DNA of 64,000 nucleotides from Limanda limanda (lineage: Eukaryota; Chordata; Actinopteri; Pleuronectiformes; Pleuronectidae). Under the pieces are notes generated by a model, which was not told the DNA's origin, did no database searches, and saw only the letters and a list, made by a program, of their open reading frames with translations. Position numbers and translations under genes: made by a program. Below, one piece after another: positions 36,322 to 47,501 of this stretch. Every line of letters starts with the position of its first letter. Position 1 is the stretch's first letter. The DNA is taken from contig NW_026870461.1 of the NCBI RefSeq assembly GCF_963576545.1, forward strand, positions 417,140 to 481,139, given 5' to 3'.

Positions 36322-38227
36322 GGAAAGTGGTTGCATCTGGACTAATTTGGGTCCTGCAGATCGATTGGTACCATCCCCGAGCTTGTACGACCTTCGGAAG
36401 AGGTCGACCGACGAAATTCCCCCAAATCTGAGGAGATATTCTTGAATAACTTTTTTTGTGAAGGTCGGAGAGACTTGCAAGTAGGCTCTACCCCCACTAA
36501 ATGGGGTAGCGCGCATCGATCGGTACCATCCTTGAGCTTCTCCGACTTTCGGAAGGGTTAGGGTTAGGGTTAGGGATGAAAGCACATAGGAGAAAGAGAT
36601 ATTCTTGAATAACTTTTTTTGTGAAGGTCGGAGAGACTTGCAAGTAGGCTCTACCCCCACTAAATGGGGTTGCGCGCATCGATCGGTACCATCCTTGAGC
36701 TTCTCCGACTTTTGGAAGGGTTAGGGTTAGGGTTAGGGATGAAAGCACATAGGAGAAAGAGATATTCTTGAATAACTTTTTTTGTGAAGGTCGGAGAGAC
36801 TTGGAAAGTGGTTGCATCTGGACTAATTTGGGTCCTGCAGATCGATTGGTACCATCCCCGAGCTTGTACGACCTTCGGAAGAGGTCGACCGACGAAATTC
36901 CCCCAAATCTGAGGAGATATTCTTGAATAACTTTTTTTGTGAAGGTCGGAGAGACTTGCAAGTAGGCTCTACCCCCACTAAATGGGGTAGCGCGCATCGA
37001 TCGGTACCATCCTTGAGCTTCTCCGACTTTCGGAAGGGTTAGGGTTAGGGTTAGGGATGAAAGCACATAGGAGAAAGAGATATTCTTGAATAACTTTTTT
37101 TGTGAAGGTCGGAGAGACTTGCAAGTAGGCTCTACCCCCACTAAATGGGGTAGCGCGCATCGATCGGTACCATCCTTGAGCTTCTCCAACTTTCGGAAGG
37201 GTTAGGGTTAGGGTTAGGGATGAAAGCACATAGGAGAAAGAGATATTCTTGAATAACTTTTTTTGTGAAGGTCGGAGAGACTTGGAAAGTGGTTGCATCT
37301 GGACTAATTTGGGTCCTGCAGATCGATTGGTACCATCCCCGAGCTTGTACGACCTTCGGAAGAGGTCGACCGACGAAATTCCCCCAAATCTGAGGAGATA
37401 TTCTTGAATAACTTTTTTTGTGAAGGTCGGAGAGACTTGCAAGTAGGCTCTACCCCCACTAAATGGGGTAGCGCGCATCGATCGGTACCATCCTTGAGCT
37501 TCTCCGACTTTCGGAAGGGTTAGGGTTAGGGTTAGGGATGAAAGCACATAGGAGAAAGAGATATTCTTGAATAACTTTTTTTGTGAAGGTCGGAGAGACT
37601 TGCAAGTAGGCTCTACCCCCACTAAATGGGGTAGCGCGCATCGATCGGTACCATCCTTGAGCTTCTCCGACTTTCGGAAGGGTTAGGGTTAGGGTTAGGG
37701 ATGAAAGCACATAGGAGAAAGAGATATTCTTGAATAACTTTTTTTGTGAAGGTCGGAGAGACTTGGAAAGTGGTTGCATCTGGACTAATTTGGGTCCTGC
37801 GGATCGATTGGTACCATCCCCGAGCTTGTACGACCTTCGGAAGAGGTCGACCGACGAAATTCCCCCAAATCTGAGGAGATATTCTTGAATAACTTTTTTT
37901 GTGAAGGTCGGAGAGACTTGCAAGTAGGCTCTACCCCCACTAAATGGGGTAGCGCACATCGATCGGTACCATCCTTGAGCTTCTCCGACTTTCGGAAGGG
38001 TTAGGGATGAAAGCACATAGGAGAAAGAGATATTCTTGAATAACTTTTTTTGTGAAGGTCGGAGAGACTTGCAAGTAGGCTCTACCCCCACTAAATGGGG
38101 TTGCGCGCATCGATCGGTACCATCCTTGAGCTTCTCCGACTTTCGGAAGGGTTAGGGTTAGGGATGAAAGCACATAGGAGAAAGAGATATTCTTGAATAA
38201 CTTTTTTTGTGAAGGTCGGAGAGACTT
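34879..38227 (+). repeat. Regular AAB HOR block 5
   Basis: B starts at 34879, 35360, 35841, 36322, 36803, 37284 and 37765. A 37920-38070 is the 151-bp form with a single TTA spacer and A 38071-38227 has two spacers, so the unit starting at 37765 is only 463 bp. Confidence 0.94.
37920..38070 (+). repeat. Shortest A monomer (151 bp, one TTA spacer)
   Basis: The tract at 37998-38006 has only two GGG runs. Its only equal is A 39508-39658, which arose with it by the 1588-bp duplication. Confidence 0.96.
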
Positions 38228-38871
38228 GGAAAGTGGTTGCATCTGGACTAATTTGGGTCCTGCGGATCGATTGGTACCATCCCCGAGCTTGTACGACCTT
38301 CGGAAGAGGTCGACCGACGAAATTCCCCCAAATCTGAGGAGATATTCTTGAATAACTGTTTTTGTGAAGGACGGAGAGACTTGCAAGTAGGCTCTACCCC
38401 CACTAAATGGGGTAGCGCGCATCGATCGGTACCATCCTTGAGCTTCTCCGACTTTCGGAAGGGTTAGGGTTAGGGTTAGGGATGAAAGCACATAGGAGAA
38501 AGAGATATTCTTGAATAACTTTTTTTGTGAAGGTCGGAGAGACTTGCAAGTAGGCTCTACCCCCACTAAATGGGGTAGCGCGCATCGATCGGTACCATCC
38601 TTGAGCTTCTCCGACTTTCGGAAGGGTTAGGGTTAGGGTTAGGGATGAAAGCACATAGGAGAAAGAGATATTCTTGAATAACTTTTTTTGTGAAGGTCGG
38701 AGAGACTTGCAAGTAGGCTCTACCCCCACTAAATGGGGTAGCGCGCATCGATCGGTACCATCCTTGAGCTTCTCCAACTTTCGGAAGGGTTAGGGTTAGG
38801 GTTAGGGATGAAAGCACATAGGAGAAAGAGATATTCTTGAATAACTTTTTTTGTGAAGGTCGGAGAGACTT
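38228..38871 (+). repeat. AAAB-type unit at a duplication junction
   Basis: B 38228-38382 has two private tail changes (aactgttttt and gaaggacgg near 38355-38371). A monomers follow at 38383, 38546 and 38709. The third A is the first monomer of the second copy of the 1588-bp duplication. Confidence 0.92.
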
Positions 38872-40290
38872 GGAAAGTGGTTGCATCTGGACTAATTTGG
38901 GTCCTGCAGATCGATTGGTACCATCCCCGAGCTTGTACGACCTTCGGAAGAGGTCGACCGACGAAATTCCCCCAAATCTGAGGAGATATTCTTGAATAAC
39001 TTTTTTTGTGAAGGTCGGAGAGACTTGCAAGTAGGCTCTACCCCCACTAAATGGGGTAGCGCGCATCGATCGGTACCATCCTTGAGCTTCTCCGACTTTC
39101 GGAAGGGTTAGGGTTAGGGTTAGGGATGAAAGCACATAGGAGAAAGAGATATTCTTGAATAACTTTTTTTGTGAAGGTCGGAGAGACTTGCAAGTAGGCT
39201 CTACCCCCACTAAATGGGGTAGCGCGCATCGATCGGTACCATCCTTGAGCTTCTCCGACTTTCGGAAGGGTTAGGGTTAGGGTTAGGGATGAAAGCACAT
39301 AGGAGAAAGAGATATTCTTGAATAACTTTTTTTGTGAAGGTCGGAGAGACTTGGAAAGTGGTTGCATCTGGACTAATTTGGGTCCTGCGGATCGATTGGT
39401 ACCATCCCCGAGCTTGTACGACCTTCGGAAGAGGTCGACCGACGAAATTCCCCCAAATCTGAGGAGATATTCTTGAATAACTTTTTTTGTGAAGGTCGGA
39501 GAGACTTGCAAGTAGGCTCTACCCCCACTAAATGGGGTAGCGCACATCGATCGGTACCATCCTTGAGCTTCTCCGACTTTCGGAAGGGTTAGGGATGAAA
39601 GCACATAGGAGAAAGAGATATTCTTGAATAACTTTTTTTGTGAAGGTCGGAGAGACTTGCAAGTAGGCTCTACCCCCACTAAATGGGGTTGCGCGCATCG
39701 ATCGGTACCATCCTTGAGCTTCTCCGACTTTCGGAAGGGTTAGGGTTAGGGATGAAAGCACATAGGAGAAAGAGATATTCTTGAATAACTTTTTTTGTGA
39801 AGGTCGGAGAGACTTGGAAAGTGGTTGCATCTGGACTAATTTGGGTCCTGCGGATCGATTGGTACCATCCCCGAGCTTGTACGACCTTCGGAAGAGGTCG
39901 ACCGACGAAATTCCCCCAAATCTGAGGAGATATTCTTGAATAACTTTTTTTGTGAAGGTCGGAGAGACTTGCAAGTAGGCTCTACCCCCACTAAATGGGG
40001 TAGCGCGCATCGATCGGTACCATCCTTGAGCTTCTCCGACTTTCGGAAGGGTTAGGGTTAGGGTTAGGGATGAAAGCACATAGGAGAAAGAGATATTCTT
40101 GAATAACTTTTTTTGTGAAGGTCGGAGAGACTTGCAAGTAGGCTCTACCCCCACTAAATGGGGTTGCGCGCATCGATCGGTACCATCCTTGAGCTTCTCC
40201 GACTTTCGGAAGGGTTAGGGTTAGGGATGAAAGCACATAGGAGAAAGAGATATTCTTGAATAACTTTTTTTGTGAAGGTCGGAGAGACTT
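38872..40290 (+). repeat. Regular AAB HOR block 6
   Basis: B starts at 38872, 39353 and 39816. A monomers start at 39027, 39190, 39508 (151 bp), 39659 (157 bp), 39971 and 40134 (157 bp). Confidence 0.94.
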
Positions 40291-40608
40291 GGAAAGTGGT
40301 TGCATCTGGACTAATTTGGGTCCTGCGGATCGATTGGTACCATCCCCGAGCTTGTACGACCTTCGGAAGAGGTCGACCGACGAAATTCCCCCAAATCTGA
40401 GGAGATATTCTTGAATAACTTTTTTTGTGAAGGTCGGAGAGACTTGCAAGTAGGCTCTACCCCCACTAAATGGGGTAGCGCGCATCGATCGGTACCATCC
40501 TTGAGCTTCTCCGACTTTCGGAAGGGTTAGGGTTAGGGTTAGGGATGAAAGCACATAGGAGAAAGAGATATTCTTGAATAACTTTTTTTGTGAAGGTCGG
40601 AGAGACTT
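40291..40608 (+). repeat. AB-dimer unit (318 bp)
   Basis: B 40291-40445 is followed by one A (40446-40608) and then B at 40609. Because 318 is divisible by three, the minus-strand open frame runs on to 318 codons here. Confidence 0.93.
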
Positions 40609-43494
40609 GGAAAGTGGTTGCATCTGGACTAATTTGGGTCCTGCGGATCGATTGGTACCATCCCCGAGCTTGTACGACCTTCGGAAGAGGTCGACCGACG
40701 AAATTCCCCCAAATCTGAGGAGATATTCTTGAATAACTTTTTTTGTGAAGGTCGGAGAGACTTGCAAGTAGGCTCTACCCCCACTAAATGGGGTAGCGCG
40801 CATCGATCGGTACCATCCTTGAGCTTCTCCGACTTTCGGAAGGGTTAGGGTTAGGGTTAGGGATGAAAGCACATAGGAGAAAGAGATATTCTTGAATAAC
40901 TTTTTTTGTGAAGGTCGGAGAGACTTGCAAGTAGGCTCTACCCCCACTAAATGGGGTTGCGCGCATCGATCGGTACCATCCTTGAGCTTCTCCGACTTTC
41001 GGAAGGGTTAGGGTTAGGGTTAGGGATGAAAGCACATAGGAGAAAGAGATATTCTTGAATAACTTTTTTTGTGAAGGTCGGAGAGACTTGGAAAGTGGTT
41101 GCATCTGGACTAATTTGGGTCCTGCGGATCGATTGGTACTATCCCCGAGCTTGTACGACCTTCGGAAGAGGTCGACCGACGAAATTCCCCCAAATCTGAG
41201 GAGATATTCTTGAATAACTTTTTTTGTGAAGGTCGGAGAGACTTGCAAGTAGGCTCTACCCCCACTAAATGGGGTAGCGCGCATCGATCGGTACCATCCT
41301 TGAGCTTCTCCGACTTTCGGAAGGGTTAGGGTTAGGGTTAGGGATGAAAGCACATAGGAGAAAGAGATATTCTTGAATAACTTTTTTTGTGAAGGTCGGA
41401 GAGACTTGCAAGTAGGCTCTACCCCCACTAAATGGGGTTGCGCGCATCGATCGGTACCATCCTTGAGCTTCTCCGACTTTCGGAAGGGTTAGGGTTAGGG
41501 TTAGGGATGAAAGCACATAGGAGAAAGAGATATTCTTGAATAACTTTTTTTGTGAAGGTCGGAGAGACTTGGAAAGTGGTTGCATCTGGACTAATTTGGG
41601 TCCTGCGGATCGATTGGTACCATCCCCGAGCTTGTACGACCTTCGGAAGAGGTCGACCGACGAAATTCCCCCAAATCTGAGGAGATATTCTTGAATAACT
41701 TTTTTTGTTAAGGTCGGAGAGACTTGCAAGTAGGCTTTACCCCCACTAAATGGGGTAGCGCGCATCGATCGGTACCATCCTTGAGCTTCTCCGACTTTCG
41801 GAAGGGTTAGGGTTAGGGTTAGGGATGAAAGCACATAGGAGAAAGAGATATTCTTGAATAACTTTTTTTGTGAAGGTCGGAGAGACTTGCAAGTAGGCTC
41901 TACCCCCACTAAATGGGGTTGCGCGCATCGATCGGTACCATCCTTGAGCTTCTCCGACTTTCGGAAGGGTTAGGGTTAGGGTTAGGGATGAAAGCACATA
42001 GGAGAAAGAGATATTCTTGAATAACTTTTTTTGTGAAGGTCGGAGAGACTTGGAAAGTGGTTGCATCTGGACTAATTTGGGTCCTGCGGATCGATTGGTA
42101 CCATCCCCGAGCTTGTACGACCTTCGGAAGAGGTCGACCGACGAAATTCCCCCAAATCTGAGGAGATATTCTTGAATAACTTTTTTTGTGAAGGTCGGAG
42201 AGACTTGCAAGTAGGCTCTACCCCCACTAAATGGGGTAGCGCGCATCGATCGGTACCATCCTTGAGCTTCTCCGACTTTCGGAAGGGTTAGGGTTAGGGT
42301 TAGGGATGAAAGCACATAGGAGAAAGAGATATTCTTGAATAACTTTTTTTGTGAAGGTCGGAGAGACTTGCAAGTAGGCTCTACCCCCACTAAATGGGGT
42401 TGCGCGCATCGATCGGTACCATCCTTGAGCTTCTCCGACTTTCGGAAGGGTTAGGGTTAGGGTTAGGGATGAAAGCACATAGGAGAAAGAGATATTCTTG
42501 AATAACTTTTTTTGTGAAGGTCGGAGAGACTTGGAAAGTGGTTGCATCTGGACTAATTTGGGTCCTGCGGATCGATTGGTACCATCCCCGAGCTTGTACG
42601 ACCTTCGGAAGAGGTCGACCGACGAAATTCCCCCAAATCTGAGGAGATATTCTTGAATAACTTTTTTTGTGAAGGTCGGAGAGACTTGCAAGTAGGCTCT
42701 ACCCCCACTAAATGGGGTAGCGCGCATCGATCGGTACCATCCTTGAGCTTCTCCGACTTTCGGAAGGGTTAGGGTTAGGGTTAGGGATGAAAGCACATAG
42801 GAGAAAGAGATATTCTTGAATAACTTTTTTTGTGAAGGTCGGAGAGACTTGCAAGTAGGCTCTACCCCCACTAAATGGGGTTGCGCGCATCGATCGGTAC
42901 CATCCTTGAGCTTCTCCGACTTTCGGAAGGGTTAGGGTTAGGGTTAGGGATGAAAGCACATAGGAGAAAGAGATATTCTTGAATAACTTTTTTTGTGAAG
43001 GTCGGAGAGACTTGGAAAGTGGTTGCATCTGGACTAATTTGGGTCCTGCAGATCGATTGGTACCATCCCCGAGCTTGTACGACCTTCGGAAGAGGTCGAC
43101 CGACGAAATTCCCCCAAATCTGAGGAGATATTCTTGAATAACTTTTTTTGTGAAGGTCGGAGAGACTTGCAAGTAGGCTCTACCCCCACTAAATGGGGTA
43201 GCGCGCATCGATCGGTACCATCCTTGAGCTTCTCCGACTTTCGGAAGGGTTAGGGTTAGGGTTAGGGATGAAAGCACATAGGAGAAAGAGATATTCTTGA
43301 ATAACTTTTTTTGTGAAGGTCGGAGAGACTTGCAAGTAGGCTCTACCCCCACTAAATGGGGTTGCGCGCATCGATCGGTACCATCCTTGAGCTTCTCCGA
43401 CTTTCGGAAGGGTTAGGGTTAGGGTTAGGGATGAAAGCACATAGGAGAAAGAGATATTCTTGAATAACTTTTTTTGTGAAGGTCGGAGAGACTT
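40609..43494 (+). repeat. Regular AAB HOR block 7
   Basis: B starts at 40609, 41090, 41571, 42052, 42533 and 43014, all with unit length 481 bp. B 41090 has ggtact, losing the GGTACC site. B 41571 has gttaagg in its tail, and A 41726 has ggctttacc. Confidence 0.94.
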
Positions 43495-44138
43495 GGAAAG
43501 TGGTTGCATCTGGACTAATTTGGGTCCTGCAGATCGATTGGTACCATCCCCGAGCTTGTACGACCTTCGGAAGAGGTCGACCGACGAAATTCCCCCAAAT
43601 CTGAGGAGATATTCTTGAATAACTTTTTTTGTGAAGGTCGGAGAGACTTGCAAGTAGGCTCTACCCCCACTAAATGGGGTAGCGCGCATCGATCGGTACC
43701 ATCCTTGAGCTTCTCCGACTTTCGGAAGGGTTAGGGTTAGGGTTAGGGATGAAAGCACATAGGAGAAAGAGATATTCTTGAATAACTTTTTTTGTGAAGG
43801 TCGGAGAGACTTGCAAGTAGGCTCTACCCCCACTAAATGGGGTAGCGCGCATCGATCGGTACCATCCTTGAGCTTCTCCGACTTTCGGAAGGGTTAGGGT
43901 TAGGGTTAGGGATGAAAGCACATAGGAGAAAGAGATATTCTTGAATAACTTTTTTTGTGAAGGTCGGAGAGACTTGCAAGTAGGCTCTACCCCCACTAAA
44001 TGGGGTTGCGCGCATCGATCGGTACCATCCTTGAGCTTCTCCGACTTTCGGAAGGGTTAGGGTTAGGGTTAGGGATGAAAGCACATAGGAGAAAGAGATA
44101 TTCTTGAATAACTTTTTTTGTGAAGGTCGGAGAGACTT
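43495..44138 (+). repeat. AAAB-type unit
   Basis: B 43495-43649 is followed by A at 43650, 43813 and 43976. The first two have TAG and the third TTG, giving A1-A1-A2. Confidence 0.93.
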
Positions 44139-46056
44139 GGAAAGTGGTTGCATCTGGACTAATTTGGGTCCTGCAGATCGATTGGTACCATCCCCGAGCT
44201 TGTACGACCTTCGGAAGAGGTCGACCGACGAAATTCCCCCAAATCTGAGGAGATATTCTTGAATAACTTTTTTTGTGAAGGTCGGAGAGACTTGCAAGTA
44301 GGCTCTACCCCCACTAAATGGGGTAGCGCGCATCGATCGGTACCATCCTTGAGCTTCTCCGACTTTCGGAAGGGTTAGGGTTAGGGTTAGGGATGAAAGC
44401 ACATAGGAGAAAGAGATATTCTTGAATAACGTTTTTTGTGAAGGTCGGAGAGACTTGCAAGTAGGCTCTACCCCCACTAAATGGGGTTGCGCGCATCGAT
44501 CGGTACCATCCTTGAGCTTCTCCGACTTTCGGAAGGGTTAGGGTTAGGGTTAGGGATGAAAGCACATAGGAGAAAGAGATATTCTTGAATAACTTTTTTT
44601 GTGAAGGTCGGAGAGACTTGGAAAGTGGTTGCATCTGGACTAATTTGGGTCCTGCAGATCGATTGGTACCATCCCCGAGCTTGTACGACCTTCGGAAGAG
44701 GTCGACCGACGAAATTCCCCCAAATCTGAGGAGATATTCTTGAATAACTTTTTTTGTGAAGGTCGGAGAGACTTGCAAGTAGGCTCTACCCCCACTAAAT
44801 GGGGTAGCGCGCATCGATCGGTACCATCCTTGAGCTTCTCCGACTTTCGGAAGGGTTAGGGTTAGGGTTAGGGATGAAAGCACATAGGAGAAAGAGATAT
44901 TCTTGAATAACTTTTTTTGTGAAGGTCGGAGAGACTTGCAAGTAGGCTCTACCCCCACTAAATGGGGTAGCGCGCATCGATCGGTACCATCTTTGAGCTT
45001 CTCCGACTTTCGGAAGGGTTAGGGTTAGGGTTAGGGATGAAAGCACATAGGAGAAAGAGATATTCTTGAATAACTTTTTTTGTGAAGGTCGGAGAGACTT
45101 GGAAAGTGGTTGCATCTGGACTAATTTGGGTCCTGCAGATCGATTGGTACCATCCCCGAGCTTGTACGACCTTCGGAAGAGGTCGACCGACGAAATTCCC
45201 CCAAATCTGAGGAGATATTCTTGAATAACTTTTTTTGTGAAGGTCGGAGAGACTTGCAAGTAGGCTCTACCCCCACTAAATGGGGTAGCGCGCATCGATC
45301 GGTACCATCCTTGAGCTTCTCCGACTTTCGGAAGGGTTAGGGTTAGGGTTAGGGATGAAAGCACATAGGAGAAAGAGATATTCTTGAATAACTTTTTTTG
45401 TGAAGGTCGGAGAGACTTGCAAGTAGGCTCTACCCCCACTAAATGGGGTAGCGCACATCGATCGGTACCATCCTTGAGCTTCTCCGACTTTCGGAAGGGT
45501 TAGGGTTAGGGTTAGGGATGAAAGCACATAGGAGAAAGAGATATTCTTGAATAACTTTTTTTGTGAAGGTCGGAGAGACTTGGAAAGTGGTTGCATCTGG
45601 ACTAATTTGGGTCCTGCGGATCGATTGGTACCATCCCCGAGCTTGTACGACCTTCGGAAGAGGTCGACCGACGAAATTCCCCCAAATCTGAGGAGATATT
45701 CTTGAATAACTTTTTTTGTGAAGGTCGGAGAGACTTGCAAGTAGGCTCTACCCCCACTAAATGGGGTAGCGCGCATCGATCGGTACCATCCTTGAGCTTC
45801 TCCGACTTTCGGAAGGGTTAGGGTTAGGGTTAGGGATGAAAGCACATAGGAGAAAGAGATATTCTTGAATAACTTTTTTTGTGAAGGTCGGAGAGACTTG
45901 CAAGTAGGCTCTACCCCCACTAAATGGGGTTGCGCGCATCGATCGGTACCATCCTTGAGCTTCTCCGACTTTCGGAAGGGTTAGGGTTAGGGATGAAAGC
46001 ACATAGGAGAAAGAGATATTCTTGAATAACTTTTTTTGTGAAGGTCGGAGAGACTT
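44139..46056 (+). repeat. Regular AAB HOR block 8
   Basis: B starts at 44139, 44620, 45101 and 45582. A 44294 has the AACGTT change in its tail (near 44430), A 44938 has ccatctttgagc, and A 45900 is the 157-bp form. Confidence 0.94.
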
Positions 46057-46694
46057 GGAAAGTGGTTGCATCTGGACTAATTTGGGTCCTGCGGATCGAT
46101 TGGTACCATCCCCGAGCTTGTACGACCTTCGGAAGAGGTCGACCGACGAAATTCCCCCAAATCTGAGGAGATATTCTTGAATAACTTTTTTTGTGAAGGT
46201 CGGAGAGACTTGCAAGTAGGCTCTACCCCCACTAAATGGGGTAGCGCGCATCGATCGGTACCATCCTTGAGCTTCTCCGACTTTCGGAAGGGTTAGGGTT
46301 AGGGATGAAAGCACATAGGAGAAAGAGATATTCTTGAATAACTTTTTTTGTGAAGGTCGGAGAGACTTGCAAGTAGGCTCTACCCCCACTAAATGGGGTT
46401 GCGCGCATCGATCGGTACCATCCTTGAGCTTCTCCGACTTTCGGAAGGGTTAGGGTTAGGGTTAGGGATGAAAGCACATAGGAGAAAGAGATATTCTTGA
46501 ATAACTTTTTTTGTGAAGGTCGGAGAGACTTGCAAGTAGGCTCTACCCCCACTAAATGGGGTTGCGCGCATCGATCGGTACCATCTTTGAGCTTCTCCGA
46601 CTTTCGGAAGGGTTAGGGTTAGGGTTAGGGATGAAAGCACATAGGAGAAAGAGATATTCTTGAATAACTTTTTTTGTGAAGGTCGGAGAGACTT
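46057..46694 (+). repeat. AAAB-type unit
   Basis: B 46057-46211, then A 46212 (157 bp), A 46369 and A 46532 (ccatctttgagc). It matches 7381-8018 in monomer order and in the short first A, but lacks the ggctttacc mark. Confidence 0.93.
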
Positions 46695-47501
46695 GGAAAG
46701 TGGTTGCATCTGGACTAATTTGGGTCCTGCAGATCGATTGGTACCATCCCCGAGCTTGTACGACCTTCGGAAGAGGTCGACCGACGAAATTCCCCCAAAT
46801 CTGAGGAGATATTCTTGAATAACGTTTTTTGTGAAGGTCGGAGAGACTTGCAAGTAGGCTCTACCCCCACTAAATGGGGTAGCGCGCATCGATCGGTACC
46901 ATCCTTGAGCTTCTCCGACTTTCGGAAGGGTTAGGGTTAGGGTTAGGGATGAAAGCACATAGGAGAAAGAGATATTCTTGAATAACTTTTTTTGTGAAGG
47001 TCGGAGAGACTTGCAAGTAGGCTCTACCCCCACTAAATGGGGTAGCGCGCATCGATCGGTACCATCCTTGAGCTTCTCCGACTTTCGGAAGGGTTAGGGT
47101 TAGGGTTAGGGATGAAAGCACATAGGAGAAAGAGATATTCTTGAATAACTTTTTTTGTGAAGGTCGGAGAGACTTGCAAGTAGGCTCTACCCCCACTAAA
47201 TGGGGTAGCGCGCATCGATCGGTACCATCCTTGAGCTTCTCCGACTTTCGGAAGGGTTAGGGTTAGGGTTAGGGATGAAAGCACATAGGAGAAAGAGATA
47301 TTCTTGAATAACTTTTTTTGTGAAGGTCGGAGAGACTTGCAAGTAGGCTCTACCCCCACTAAATGGGGTTGCGCGCATCGATCGGTACCATCCTTGAGCT
47401 TCTCCGACTTTCGGAAGGGTTAGGGTTAGGGTTAGGGATGAAAGCACATAGGAGAAAGAGATATTCTTGAATAACTTTTTTTGTGAAGGTCGGAGAGACT
47501 T
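46695..47501 (+). repeat. AAAAB-type unit (807 bp), third copy
   Basis: B 46695-46849 has the AACGTT tail change (near 46821) and is followed by A monomers at 46850, 47013, 47176 and 47339. Order, lengths and tail mark match 8019-8825 at a 38676-bp offset, and 13143-13949. Confidence 0.95.

Larger units (their letters stand above)
37121..40290 (+). repeat. Tandem duplication with 1588-bp offset
   Basis: Marks that recur 1588 bp apart are ctccaactt (A 37121 and A 38709), the 151-bp A (37920 and 39508) with gcgcacatcg, and the adjoining 157-bp A (38071 and 39659). The junction brings A 38546 next to A 38709, which by itself explains the AAAB unit at 38228-38871. Confidence 0.92.
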
